Source: Saxidomus purpurata
Lineage: Eukaryota > Mollusca > Bivalvia > Venerida > Veneridae
DNA length: 64,000 bases
Assembly: GCA_022818135.1 (NCBI GenBank)
Contig: JAFMSR010000007.1
Location: forward strand, 7,610,543-7,674,542
Direction of reading: 5' to 3'
The position numbers were made by a program, and so were the translations under genes. Positions 32,949 to 45,192 of the stretch are shown piece by piece (position 1 is the stretch's first letter; every line of letters starts with the position of its first letter). The notes beneath the pieces are model-generated. The model was not told the DNA's origin, made no database searches, and saw nothing but the letters and a program-made list of their open reading frames with translations.

Positions 32949-34342
32949 ATATTTGGATAGAATTGTCCATCTGATCCGCAGGTGACAGATAAACTCGAAC
33001 CGCAGTTGATAGACGAGCGGTATTGACAGAAGACGGAGCCTAGAAGATCATGGATGGACATAGTTGTTGTTGGAGTAGATGTTGTTGCGGTTGTTATGGA
33101 AGTCGCACTAACAGGCGGGGTTGTTGTTGGAGCAGGCGATGTTGTGGCGGTTGCTATGGCAGTCAACTTTGCTGATAACGTTGATAAAGATGAAGATAAA
33201 ACTGTTGCCAATGGTGATGCTGTCGCAAAAGTAACAGTTGTTGAAGCTGCAACTTGAGAAACAAAAGTCTGGTCGACTGCTTAGACAAAAAAAGTTGAAC
33301 ATGAAACCATTTAAAAAAACACGATTCTATTTTTACTGTAAACAGATCTGATGTTTCTAGGACACACGGTACTAGAATTTATTTTGTTTCCTAGTAGCAG
33401 GGATTTTACTCTAAGGAGCATTATATGTTTTTTATAAACATCTACGCCAAAGTAAAACACCATTTTAGTAAAGCAATAACTATCAAAAGTGCTGCTACAT
33501 CGTACTGCATTCTACTAAATAAAATTAACATGTCTTTAAGGTTACCGGTACTTCCGGTTCCGATTGTGGCGGAAGTAGACTGTGACCCACAAGGTCCGTG
33601 ATTCGCTATTTCAAGAGGATACGCAAGAATGTGATTAACATAGAGGTGATGATCAAGTACTCTGGAGCATCGAGCCTGCGCGAATAGGCAACTGAAAATG
33701 AAGGAAAAAAAATCAAGAGTGATTGATCAAGGGGGTAGGTTAAACTAAATGTACTTACTATCGATTGCTGAAAAAAGCTTACAACTGATGTTAATCGCTA
33801 TCGAGACGCACTCGATAGAATACAGCTCGAAGGAAGAGAGGTAATGTGGATATACATTTGGGGCACTTTTGGGGATGGAATCGAACACCTCTGATCTTGA
33901 GGCGAACGTGCTACCTCTGCACCCAGGCGGATCCACAAAGTAATAAGCCAGTCTATATGTCTCAATATTTAATGCTAAATAATTCGGTTTTCATTTATAA
34001 ACTGTACGTGCGTAATTATTCATGTTTATCATCACGAGAGAGTGAAAGAGAATATCGAAATTCATAAAACTCAGCATATTGACCCTTATTAAAGTACCTG
34101 TAACACAGGTTTCAGTTTAAATAAACTTGATGTTACATACTGATTACTGTACGTCCGTCCGTCCGATCCGCATATCTGCTCATCATTTGTCAGTGTATGG
34201 TCCGCACAGTTGACGTGTTCAAAACCATGACATAGGTGGTCGTCAAAGTATGTGCCGATATTCTGTATGGCTTGGTTAATAAGGATACAATCCTTATTGC
34301 AGTGGTCATGGTGGCCATGATCAGGTTTTCCATTTAACTTTG
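32949..34342 (-). CDS. Kazal-type domain protein, copy A (three internal exons)
   Basis: Exons on the - strand: 34141-34342 (donor CA|GTATGTAAC), 33546-33691 (acceptor ATTTTCAG, donor CCG|GTAACC) and 32949-33276 (acceptor CTAAGCAG, donor AT|GTATGA). All phases agree. The first two form a Kazal domain: C at HLCHG, C at VNCADH, then ICGSDGRTYSN and, across the junction, HCLFAQARC and HGPC. The third encodes a Thr/Ser/Ala-rich linker of about 75 residues, then a second Kazal start (VFCQYRSSINC, TCGSDGQFYPN). Kazal domains are canonical protease inhibitors or extracellular matrix modules, so the product is probably secreted. The signal-peptide exon and the exon completing the second domain were not found. 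A His/Asp-rich stretch (GKPDHGHHDHC) leads the first domain. Confidence 0.8.
33868..33936 (-). repeat. tRNA-derived SINE-like element, copy A
   Basis: The - strand reads GCCTGGGTGCAGAGGTAGCA and GAGGTGTTCGATTCCATCCC, resembling A and B boxes of RNA polymerase III. The counterpart at 54668 lies in the same intron of copy B, so the insertion predates the duplication. Confidence 0.45.
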
Positions 34343-34344
34343 CT

Positions 34345-37300
34345 TTAACAGAAGAATAAGTCGACATTTTCAATTTGTGAAAAACTTTTGAAAAGTCTTG
34401 TTGCCACAAAATACTTCAGGTTAAAGTGCTAAATGGCAATATGTTTAAAAGTTTTGGCAAAGTGTGGTGATATTCCATTATGCGGTTTATGAACGGAAGT
34501 CATTTGAAGCACTTGTGGACGGACGACGTACGATGGACGCCGGAAAAAAACACGATACTAAAAGTTTCACCTGAGTGAACTTAAACTACGAAAGACCAGT
34601 GGAAACATTTTAACTTCAATATTTTACGATTTCAAATTCACGAGATCACTATCTAACTTCATGAAGTCAAGATTTCAACTCACGATTTCATGAATTTACG
34701 ATTTCATATTTCATTTCACGATTTGACGAATTCATTTCACGATTTCTTGATATCACGATTTCATTTCACAATTTCGCGATTTTACGATGATGAGGGAGAT
34801 ACTACACTATCTTCCGCCGAGATAATATCACGAATTTAATGTGACGTAGTAGACATATGTAATCATGTTCCAATTTAAGATAGACAGTTAAGTAGGGTTT
34901 TGATGAGTATAGTCTGGTGTCAATTTAAGTCATTATACCATATTTTGAATAAAATAAATACTTGAATTCACAAGGAAAATACCGTAACGTATATATACCG
35001 TAATATATGGTAGCCAGAAAGCCAGCAAAGTACAAAATGTGTCGTGAAAATCGCTCAAGTAAAGTCTATATTTAATTTTGTCCACATTATATACTTGTCA
35101 GTCATTCAAACCCTTTGGTTCACATAGACTTTATCCCCCTCATCTTGACCATCTATTTACGTTTTGCTAGACAACCATTAGAAGTAATCAAGATAAATAG
35201 TCAACAAAGGTAGACAACTCATTAGTACAGTGATTGTTCTTGCATATTCCACTGGCTATTTGCTTTTTTAATACTTTTTTTCATTAGGGTTGATCTGTAG
35301 TGTGACTGAAATAATGGCTGAAACTAGAATTGTGGTGAAGGAGAATATCTGAAGATACTGATGCTTCTTCTTATTCAATAAGTATAGAACAGAAGCTACA
35401 ATTTGTCCTACTTGCTGGTGCAATCAAATACTCATTCATTAAAAAACAAGACAAATTTTGATGCAAAGCATCAAAGGCGCTGCGCATGTTTTTGAAACAT
35501 GATTTAAAGGAATCAGTGTCATTTTAGAATATCAGTAAACAACCTATCAACGGGAAAAACCAAATACATTATGTTATATGTAACTGTTATCATAATAAGT
35601 AAAAACCACATTTACTACAGTTTAACCAAAAAATAAACGAATCATAAAACAACCTTCCGTATAATGGTACGATAACGCCCATTAAACAAGGCTACAGCTC
35701 GTGGTCAGTAGACGCTTTTCGACGCAGACGAAACCCACGTGATTTATTTTGTCTTTACTATTGGTCAGTTGTTAGCGATGCTTTACATAACTTTCATTGA
35801 GACCCCATGTATCGCATAGTTAGGTGAACGGTCTTATTTATAATGCCTACATTTTACTTTAGTATGTAGTAATTAAAATGGGTTTTCATTAATTATTCAC
35901 GTTGACAACATATGTATTTAAACTTCAAAATGTTTGAGAAAGCAAAACAACTATCGAGACGTTTTTTCTGAACTTTGATGAATCTGGCGTAGGGTCCGTA
36001 AACAAAGCAATAAAAAAAACGTAACCTTCAAGTTTGTGGAAAAGTTATTAAATATCCTATGAATATGTCAAAAGTTTTGAATTAACGGTCGAAGACGTAT
36101 GCATCTGGTATAGTATTGTTTGTAATCAGTTAATACTATTTATTTATTCATTATAAGGAGTTTGTTCAAACATGATACGTAGTTTTTAATTACAATAATA
36201 ATGTTGGCTGCTCCCTATTCGATTATGCAACCCCATGGTACAAAATTAAAACCTATTCAATACTGGCACTGTGCTTCCGCACAGCGCCAACAAGCTTTAC
36301 TCCCTAACTCAATATTTGCAGTATGAAAATAATTATTTTACATATAGCTTTCTTATCTGAAGTCAGTCCAAACGTACAATGTTATACCAAATTTCACAGC
36401 CTGACTGACAAGTCATGAGTTACAAGCAAGCATACGGACGGACGTAAAAGTAATCACGAAGTTTCAACCTGTTTTGCAGGCGATCACAAGAAAAACAAAA
36501 CGTAATAAACCTGTTAACAGCAGAACTTGAACAAGACAAATACATTTCCACATGTTGTCAATACGTATATATACACAACTGGTGCAAAAAATGGATTTAA
36601 CAAAAACTGATAAGACCTAACAGACCGACTGCCCAAGATAAGAGAAATCTCACAATGTGGAACTTCTGTAATACATGTACATTTAGAACTATTGAAGACC
36701 TATTCTAACGTACTTACGTTGTAACGTCGATACTGGATTGGTTACGTGATTTTGATATGCGGCTATGCATAGTCGCAAAAATCGAACGATCAGTAAAAAT
36801 CGCAATGTTTGATTACTGTGCGTTAGATTATGGTTAACTGTTCAGTGATTTTGATATTTGCGACAGTATATACTGTTTGTAATGCTCGCAAATAGTTTTA
36901 ACGGCTCCGGCTAACGCCGTCGCCATTAAAATTATTTGTTACCATTAAAAACCGTATATAAAGTCGCGAATATCAAAATTACAAAACAGTTTACCCTATA
37001 TTATCACATGAAATACCTATACATGGAATAGTGAATTTACGGATAGAAGTATAAATAGGAATGCATTCTATTTAGTCTAAAACTGTGTTGACGTATACCT
37101 TTCATGAATATTGTTGTTGCATCTTCACGAAAAGGCGTTGTCAGAAAGCATTTGTTATTTTGCAATATCGTTGAAAAATGTTGCGATATATTTATCCAAT
37201 GTTTCTTCCGGTTAGGAATGTTTTTCATAAAAAGCGATCACTTTCGCCGATAAGAGATCCTTCTTGGTAATATCAAAGCTACAAGTATTTTTCATCCAAA

Positions 37301-37400
37301 GTGAAAATGGGACTTGAGAAGTGCTTTTCATTTTCTTCAGAGAGCCGGTTATGAACATTGTGATTTACTGGTTTCATTTGGTTTGAAGGAGTAGAATATA
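34345..37400. other. upstream part of copy A, non-coding as far as seen
   Basis: It includes loose TTTCACGATTTCATGAATTT repeats (34610-34790). A sequence shared with copy B at 35190-35290 keeps an open frame on the - strand (GICKNN and NELST) in part. A repeat at 36300-36500 has CGGACGGACG and CCTGTTTTGCAGGCGATCAC. About 36705-36990 is an insertion missing from copy B. The signal-peptide exon of the Kazal gene may lie here but I could not place it. Confidence 0.4.
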
Positions 37401-37402
37401 AG

Positions 37403-37585
37403 TACAGTCAAACCTGTGAACAAAGACCACTGTTGGGAAGCTACAAATATGGTCTTTGTTTGCAGGTGGCCTTTATTCACAGGTGTGTCTACTATATATG
37501 AATAGTGCACTGTGATCTCCCTGCTTGTCTTTATTCGCAGGGTGGTCTATATTAGGAGGTGGTCTTTAACACAGGTTTGACTGTA
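37403..37585. mobile_element. 183 bp MITE with TA target duplication
   Basis: TA then CAGTCAAACCTGTG at the left, and CACAGGTTTGACTG then TA at the right. The interior has GGTCTTTGTTTGCAGGTGGC-like repeats. TA flanks and inverted ends fit a Tc1/mariner-type non-autonomous element. Confidence 0.75.
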
Positions 37586-38149
37586 CATGAAGAATCTTCA
37601 TGTTTGACCTTACATACATTTTAAGTACACATTTTGTTCGAAATGTAGAGCACTCTTTATACATCTGTTAACTGTTACTTGTTTAATACCGGTAAAGAGC
37701 ACAAAACTGACTCAAGCGCTTTCTATTTTAGACTGACATAAAGTCCGCAAACTCTAAATCTCTAAATAAACATCTTCATCTAGATTTGAACATCGAAAAT
37801 AAATAAATGTGTTTAGTACATGTGTATCTGTATGTGTTGTGCAAAAACCTCTAAACAAATACACAAGCTACTACGACCTTCCTCTTTGTCTGGATGGTTC
37901 TGTAACTACCTTTTTTTAGCAGTTTTGTTACGATAGCTGGTTGTTTATCTAATGTTAGTCTTTATTTAGAAATATGTTGGATAACCCTGTTGACATGCAT
38001 GTTAAACACCAAGAAAAACTTAAAGACTTCGGAAGTGGGACTTCACTTATCTAAATCTTATCTGACGAATAAAAAGCCATTGTTGGTAATGTATTAGTTT
38101 GTTAACAATAACTCACATCATTAGATCTAATACATGTGGACTCGAGCAG

Positions 38150-39600
38150 AACAGAGTAAAGCAACCAGTTTGAAGAGAGTGAATAAGCCGATCTATGCGG
38201 AACAATCATTTTCACTTTTAACTGGCACAATCGATTTCACCAGAAAGAACAGAGTGGACCAGTCAATCTCATTTAAAGAAGAATAAAAATACAGTCCGTT
38301 TCATTTGAAGAGAATAGCGCAACGAGTTTCATTTAAAAAGAGAGGTTGACGCAGTAAGTTTCATTTAAATGGAGACAGTGGATCAGGCATTTATACCAGC
38401 CAGTTTCATTTGAAATGGAAGAGTCCAGCAGCAATTTTTATTTGAAAGAAGTGAGTGAACCAGCTTATTTCATTTCAAGAAGAAAGTGAGGTAGCAAATT
38501 TCTGTTTAAAGAAAAAAATTGACCAAAGAGCTTCTTTTGAAAGAAGAGAGTACACCGGCTTATTTCATCTGAAAGAAGAGAGTAGAGTAAACTAGCTAAT
38601 TGCATTTGAACAAAATGCAGTTAAACAGCCAGTTCTATTTCACCAGAAAGAACAGAGTGGACCAGTCAATCTCATTTAAAGAAGAATAAAAATACAGTCC
38701 GTTTCATTTGAAAGTCAATCACATGTAAAGAAGAATAAAAATACAGTCCGTTTCATTTGAAGAGAATAGCGCAACGAGTTTCATTTAAAAAGAGAGGTTG
38801 ACGCAGAGACAGTGGATCAGGCAGTTTCATTTGAAATGGAAGAGTCCAGCAGCACTTTTTATTTGAAAGAAGTGAGTGAACCAGCTTATTTCATTTCAAG
38901 AAGAAAGTGAGGTAGCAAATTTCTGTTTAAAGAAAAAAGTTGACCGAAGAGCTTCTTTTGAAAGTACACCTGCTTATTTCATTTGAAAGAAGAGAGTAGA
39001 GTAAACTAGCTAATTGCATTTGAACAAAATGCAGTTAAACAGCCAGTTCTATTTCAAAGGACAGAGTCATTTGAAAGAAAAGTGTACCGGTCAATAACAT
39101 TTAAAGAAGAATAAAAAGTTAGATTGATTTGAAGGGAGTGAAGCAATGAGTTTCATTTGAAAGGAGAGATTGAAGCCTTAAATTGCATTTAAAAGGAGAG
39201 AGTGAATCAGCCTGGACAGAGCGGACCAACCAAATGATTTTTAAAGAGAGTGAAACAACCAGTTTCATTCCTTTGACTTTCATTTAAAAGAAGTGAATTG
39301 ACTAGCATGTTTAATTTGAAAGGAAAGAGGGAGAGAGCATACCAGCAGTTTTAGTAGAAAGATAAGAGTTGTCCATCCATTTTCATTTGAAAGAATATAT
39401 TGAAGCAGCAATTTTAAGTTGAAAGAAGTAAGTAGACCAGTTACATGTTTTTTGAAGGCTACGAACTAGCCAGTGTCATTTGAAATGGAAGAGTAAGAAT
39501 TCCGTTTTGAAAGAGAAGATAGAATCAATCAGTTTCTTTTGAAAGAAGAAAACGGACCGGCGGACGATCCAGTTTTATTTGAATGACAATGATGCATCAG
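38150..39600. repeat. degenerate minisatellite, TTTCATTTGAAAGAAGAGAG units
   Basis: About 1.4 kb of loose ~35-40 bp units around GTTTCATTTGAAAGAAGAGAG followed by TGAACCAGC. A larger block (about 38235-38640) is repeated almost exactly at 38640-39050 with small deletions, so a recent duplication sits on an older array. Non-coding. Confidence 0.75.
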
Positions 39601-40015
39601 ATCTCGTTTCTTTACAGACTGGAACCCCCGAACTGCGGACAGGATCGCCATCTTTTTGATGAACATCACAACACATTTATACGCATGTACATTTGTAGTT
39701 GATCTCCATCATATAAAGGAAACAACAGCAACAACAAGACGTTCAATTTTTACTGCCATATGCTTTACAAAAAAATCGACGTAGTGAAAATTATCCTAAA
39801 GGATATATAGGACACTGTGTTGTATCTGCCATCGCTCTAAGTGTTGAATCAACACATTGTTCTTTCATAAGCTGACAACTGCAAAAGTAAAATTAACTTT
39901 ATTGTGTTCATCTGGACATGTCCGGAAGTATTCATAAGAAAATAACCTCGGCCATGTTCGATAGTATTCGCAAGACGATGAACTTTAATAGTGGTAACTC
40001 GGCAATGTTCCGATG

Positions 40016-40026
40016 TATTTGTAAGA
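40016..40026. repeat. target site duplication, left
   Basis: TATTTGTAAGA flanks the left terminal repeat and recurs at 51178-51188. If the outer A/T is counted in the element, the duplication is 9 bp (ATTTGTAAG). Confidence 0.75.
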
Positions 40027-42270
40027 TGTCCGTGAAGTTGGCGGCCTAGCGGCCTAGCGGCGTGAAGTTAGCGGCCAAGCGGCCTGGCGGCCTAGCGGCG
40101 TGAAGCTGGCGGCCTAGCGGCGTGAATTTGGCGGCCTGGCGGCCTAACGGCGTGAACTTAGCGGCCTAGCGGCCTGGCGGCCTAGCGGCGTGAACTTGGC
40201 GGCCCAGCGGCCTAGCGGCCTGATTTGATGGTCACTAAAATAAGTTCATTTTGCAAAGCAGAAACATTCAAAAAAATTGTTTCATATTAAAGACACTAAC
40301 ATACTTTTAAATTGATTTCTTCTTCAACATAAAACCCCAGCAGCCCAACGGCCTAGCGGCCAAACGACTAAACATCTTTTTATATATGGTATATTAGCTA
40401 CAAAACGGCCTGGCGGCCTGGCGGCCTAGCGGCCTAGCAGCCAAACGACTAAACATCTTTTTTTAACGAAAATATGGTATATTAGCTTTATTCAATGTCG
40501 CTCATTCTACGATAAAAACTATCACAGAAATACAATTTCGTTATAAGAAAATTGATTTCTTCTTCAAAATAACACCCCAGCGGCCTGGCGGCCTAGCGGC
40601 CTAGCGGCCAAACGACTAAACATCTTTTTTTAACGAAAATATGGTATATTAGCTTTATTCAATGTCGCTCATTCTACGATAAAAAATATCACAGAAATAC
40701 AATTTCGTTATAAGAAAATTGATTTCTTCTTCAAAATAACACCCCAGCGGCCTGGCGGCCTAGCGGCCAAACGACTATACATCTTTTTTTAACGAAAATA
40801 TGGTATATTACCTTTATTCAATGTCGCTCATTCTACGAAAACAAATATCAAAATATCACAGAAATACAATTTCGTTATATGAAAATTAATTTCTTCTTCA
40901 AAATAACACCCCAGCGGCCTGGCGGCCTGGCGGCCTAGCGACCAAACGACTACACTTCTTTTTTTAACGAAAATATGGTATATTAGCTTTATTCAATGTC
41001 GCTCATTCTACGAAAAAAAATATCAAAATATCACAGAAATACAATTTCGTTATAAGAAAATTAATTTCTTCTTCAAAATAACACCCCAGCGGCCTGGCGG
41101 CCTGGCGGCCTGGCGGCCTAGCGGCCAAATGACTACACTTCTTTTTTTAACGAAAATATGGTATATTACCTTTATTCAATATCGCTCATTCTACGAAAAC
41201 AAATATCAAAATATCACAGAAATACAATTTCGTTATAAGAAAATTAATTTCTTCTTCAAAATAACACCCTAGCGGCCTGGCGGCCTGGCGGCCTGGCGCC
41301 TAGCGGCCAAACGACTAAACATCTTTTTTTAACGAAAATATGGTATATTAGCTTTATTCAATGTCGCTCATTCTACGATAAAAAATATCACAGAAATACA
41401 ATTTCGTTATAAGAAAATTGATTTCTTCTTCAAAATAACTCCCCAGCGGTCTGGCGGTCTGGCGGCCTGGCGGCCTAGCAGCCAAACGACTAAACATCTT
41501 TTTTAACGAAAATATGGTATATTAGCTTTATTCAATGTCGCTCATTCTACGAAAAAAAATATCAAAATATCACAGAAATACAATTTCGTTATAAGAAAAT
41601 TGATTTCTTCTTCAAAATAACACCCCCAGCGGCCTGGCGGCCTAGCGGCCAAACGACTAAACATCTTTTTTTAACGAAAATATGGTATATTAGCTTTATT
41701 CAATGTCGCTCATACTACGATAAAAAATATCACAGAAATACAATTTCGTTATAAGAAAATTGATTTCTTCTTCAAAATAACACCCCAGCGGCCTAGCGGC
41801 CTGGCGGCCAAACGACTAAACATCTTTTTTAACCAAACAATGGTAATTTTACTTTTTTCAATGTCGCTCATTCTGCGAGAAAAATATCACAAAAATACAA
41901 TTTCGTTATAAGAAAATTGATTTATTCATCAACATGACACCCTAGCGGCCTGGCGGCCTAGCGGCTTAACAACTAAACATATTTTTTTAAACGAAAATAT
42001 GGTATATTCACGTTATTCAATGTCGCTAATTCTGCGATTGAAATGTAAAGAAGTACGATTTCGTTATAAGAAAATTCATTTCTTCATCAACATAAAACCC
42101 CAGCGGCCTAGCGGCCTGGCGGCCAAGCGACATAGCATCTTTGTTTTTTTTTCAAACGAAAATATGGTATGTTCACTTTATGCAATGTTGATCATTCTGC
42201 GATAAAAGTATCACAAAAATACAAATTCATTATAAGAAAATTCATTTCTTTATCAATATAAAACCCCAGC
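40027..42270 (+). repeat. left arm of the foldback element
   Basis: About eleven units of 160-180 bp, each of the order GCGGCCTGGCGGCCTAGCGG, CCAAACGACTAAACATCTTT, AACGAAAATATGGTATATTA, TTCAATGTCGCTCATTCTAC, ACAATTTCGTTATAAGAAAA, TTCTTCAAAATAACACCCCA. The number of 9-10 bp GGCGGCCTA subunits per unit varies from two to five. Inner units are more diverged. Confidence 0.85.
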
Positions 42271-42488
42271 GGGGTCATCCTGGATATATTTGTCTGTTAC
42301 TTAATGTTAACGATTATTGGTAATGTTGTAATCATTAATTCTCAAAACTCTTTTTAATTTTTAATGCCTAGTCATTGTCGAATGTGATATTTATTTTTAT
42401 TGATTTGATTTGTCGTACAATACCATGTATCTTATATGCTGAAAAAATTTATCTACATGTATCTGTATGGCATGTAAGACTCGAGTTT

Positions 42489-42650
42489 TAGCTCGACTAT
42501 TCAAAGAATAAGGAGGGGTATTGTCTTCACCCTGGCATTAGTGAATTTTCTTAAGTACTGCCTCTATCTTCAACAACTTTCATATAGGGATTTGTCTTTG
42601 TAAGGGACAGACGTTTTCCGGTTCAGGGGCAGGTACCCCAAAGGTCAAAT
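42489..42650 (+). mobile_element. TAGCTCGACT family, 5' fragment
   Basis: TAGCTCGACTATTCAAAGAATAAGGAGGG, then diverged sequence. The 3' end is missing. Inside the loop of the foldback element. Confidence 0.6.
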
Positions 42651-42676
42651 TTACTAGGATTCCCCAAATTATTTTT

Positions 42677-43035
42677 AGCCTCACCTGAACCCTTTGGTTC
42701 CGGTGTGAGCTATTAGCATAGGGCCGATGGTCCGACATCCATATAATAATCCGTCGTTCATCTTCAACATTTGTACTTAAGACTTTCTGAAAGTATTGGT
42801 CAGAATTACAACAAGCTTAGTCTGTAGCAGCCATGTATTGTTGTATTGTATTGTGTTGTTAAAAGTTTCTGCTTGACCTCTTGTAGGGGCCTTTAGAGCT
42901 AAAAGTTGAAAAAAACTTTAAACAACTCCTCATGAACTAATTTATGGATCATCAACAAACATGTCTTCAAGAAAGTGTGCCATAAGATTAAGTTCATGGT
43001 CAAAAGGTCAGGTGAGAAACTTAGTCCCTCTTGTT
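42677..43035 (+). mobile_element. AGCCTCACC...CCCTCTTGTT element
   Basis: The 5' hairpin is AGCCTCACCTGAACC...GGTGTGAGCT, then GTCCGACATCC, and the end is GGTGAGAAACTTAGTCCCTC followed by TTGTT. Same family as 9773. Nested in the foldback loop. Confidence 0.7.
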
Positions 43036-43294
43036 TTTGTTTTTACATTTTCATATTATTTCTTAGTGTTTTAATAAATAATACAACCTTTTGAATCTAC
43101 TGTTTTGTTTTTGAAACTGCAGTGTTGAAATCAGGACCAAATTGTTTTCATATTGTAACATATCTGCAAATATAGAAGTAATACATACATTTATAAAGCT
43201 GCTAGATTGAATGGAAAATGTATTTGAATCATACAGCAACTGGTTGACCGAATTAGAAAGTGTCGAGAATGTCCTGAAAATCCATTAAAAAAAA

Positions 43295-43965
43295 ACAACT
43301 GCTAGTCTGCTGAGCTGCTAGTCTGCTGAGCTGCTGGTCTGCTGGTCTGCTGAGCTGCTGGTCTGCTTAGCGGCTGGTCTGCTGAGTTGCTGGGCTGCTG
43401 GCAGCGAAAAGTCTGCTTGCATCAAAAAATCTTCAAGTAACGGAAGCAAATGAATACCGGTATAAGATATAAAATATCAAAATGTATATTAATTGTATCT
43501 ACGCATAAGATGTGCTTCTGTCGTATTTTAAACTTTGAAGTTTCGGCTGCTGATCTGCTGGTCTGCTGAGCTGTTAGTCTGCTGAGCTGCTAGTCTGCTG
43601 AGCTGCTAGTCTGCTGAGCTGCTGGTCTGCTGGGCTGCTGGCAGAGAAAAGTCTGCTTGCAACGAAAGCTCTTCAAGTAACGTAAACTTATGAATATAAA
43701 ATTTAAAATATCAAAATGAAAGGGCGTGTATTTATTGTTTCTACGCATAATTCGTGCTTCTGAAGTATTTTATGAGAAAAAACCTATTTCATTCAATATA
43801 GCACAATAATAAACTTTGAAGTTTCGGCTGCTGAACTGCTGGTCTGCTGGTCTGCTGAGCTGCTGGTCTGCTGATCTGCTAATCTGCTGGTCTGCTGAGC
43901 TGCTGGTCTACTGAGCTGCTGAGTTGCTGAGCTGCTGGCAGCGAGAAGTCTGCTTTCAAGTAACG
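43295..43965. repeat. CTGCTGGTCTGCTGAG array with ~265 bp higher-order units
   Basis: Three blocks of CTGCTGGTCTGCTGAGCTGC (43300-43410, 43545-43650, 43825-43950) are separated by near-copies of one AT-rich spacer (TCTGCTTGCA...TCTTCAAGTAACG, ATAAGATATAAAATATCAAAATG, TATCTACGCATAA). The layout of a short GC-rich tract plus an AT-rich spacer mirrors that of the foldback arms. Confidence 0.75.
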
Positions 43966-44519
43966 GAAACTAATGAAAACCGGTATAAGATATAAAATAT
44001 CAAAATGAACGGGCGTGTATATGAATTGTATCTACGCATAATTCGTGCTTATGTCGTATTTTAAACATCCATTTCATAATTATGACGAGTACGAGTGAAA
44101 AATGATTAAATTGTTTTATTTAATTATTTCGTCTCGGAGTCGCTCCAAGAATATCCGGCAAGTGGCATGAAAACAATAAAAACCAGCTTGAGCTGATCTG
44201 TACATATTTACAAATATTATAGTAGATGCCATCACTGTCTAAAGCGGTGAATCTGTGTGAAATGCTTGTCAAGACATCCAAGTGAAAGTTTTGGAGTGTG
44301 CGATGGTTCCGTCAAAGTTAAAGGCATATATATAAGTAAATATGTTGAAAAAACTATAGGGGACCCTTTAAATTTTTGTTGAGTATATAACATAAAATAA
44401 TTTCGAAAATGTTATCAGCGTCTACCTGTAAAAGATAATGTGCTTCATTCCAAGTACAGCTGTTATTTCAGTAACTGTATAATTGTTAGTCCAATAATAT
44501 TTTAAAAGTTTATCCATCA

Positions 44520-44822
44520 TTCATCAAACACAGAAGCAGCACGCAATAACCAGTATGCAGTAAACAGCAAACAGTAAGCAGCACGCAGTAGATAGTACGC
44601 ATTAAGTAGTGTTCACGCAGGAAGCAGTACGCAGTAAACAGTACACAGTAGACGGTACGCAGTAAGCAGCACGCAGGAAGCAGTACACGGTAGACGGTAC
44701 GCAGTAAGCAGCACGCAGGAAGCAGTACACGGTAGACAGTACGCAGTAAGCAGCACACAGGAAGCAGTACACGGTAGACAGTACGCAGTAAGCAGCACGC
44801 AGGACGCAGGACGCTGTCGTTT
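44520..44822. repeat. 14 bp minisatellite with 42 bp higher-order unit
   Basis: Units like ACGCAGTAAGCAGC, ACGCAGGAAGCAGT and ACACGGTAGACGGT alternate to give a 42 bp unit repeated about four times at 44640-44810. The Cys/Leu-rich ORFs on the - strand are translations of this array. Confidence 0.8.
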
Positions 44823-45117
44823 ATGGAATTATGTAGTAATATTTTTAGAAGTTAATACGAACGTAGAAGTGCCATAGTCATAGATAATCGCCATACTATA
44901 ACATTATTTTTAAAAGTAATGTATAGGTAAAGTGTTTGTTTATTATAGTGTCACCCCTATATAAGGCCAGCAATTTCTGACTTATGAGATACCTTCTTTT
45001 TGAGCACGTGTACCTCCCGAATCCTATCCTTTTAATGACAGGCACCAGGCAGGTAGGCATACAGTAACCATTATTTAACTAGCTGGCGGCTCACCAACCG
45101 GCCATATCAGAACGGAC

Positions 45118-45192
45118 ACCTGCTGGGATTCGAACCTTCGACCTCCCCTCCCGCTCCTAAGGCGGATGCCTAAACCACTAGACCAATGGAGA
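45118..45192 (-). repeat. tRNA-like sequence (SINE head or tRNA pseudogene)
   Basis: The - strand reads TTGGTCTAGTGGTTTAGGCA (D-arm/A box), TCCGCCTTAGGAGCGGG (an anticodon-like hairpin) and GAAGGTTCGAATCCCAGC (T-arm/B box). The acceptor stem does not pair. This is the best tRNA-like structure of the window but not a functional tRNA. Confidence 0.5.

Larger units (their letters stand above)
32118..37080. repeat. segmental duplication, copy A
   Basis: This segment matches 39705-58160 in the same orientation once later insertions are removed. Anchors: 32125-32480 with 39725-40020; 32490-32640 with 51190-51450; 32880-33290 with 51660-52060; 33540-34440 with 54290-55150; 35190-35460 with 57430-57690; 36300-36700 with 57670-58085; 37010-37060 with 58100-58145. 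It carries the Kazal exons on the - strand. Confidence 0.8.

Noticed and set aside
33054..33257. Val/Ala-rich ORF on the + strand
   Set aside because: Complement of the Thr/Ser-rich linker exon of the Kazal gene.
36315..36415. Short + strand ORF with a signal-peptide-like start (MKIIILHIAFLS)
   Set aside because: It is part of a dispersed repeat present at 57690 too, where the frame is not kept, and it stops after about 32 codons.
40330..42270. CRISPR-like regular spacing of GCGGCC tracts
   Set aside because: The spacers are copies of one sequence, not unique, the host is a eukaryote, and the array is mirrored at 48-51 kb. It is a transposon arm.
44510..44798. Cys/Leu-rich ORFs resembling a repeat protein
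   Set aside because: They are frames of the 14 bp minisatellite. The unit structure explains the composition.
45118..45192. Functional tRNA gene
   Set aside because: Anticodon-like and T arms are present but the acceptor ends do not pair, so it is listed as tRNA-like only.
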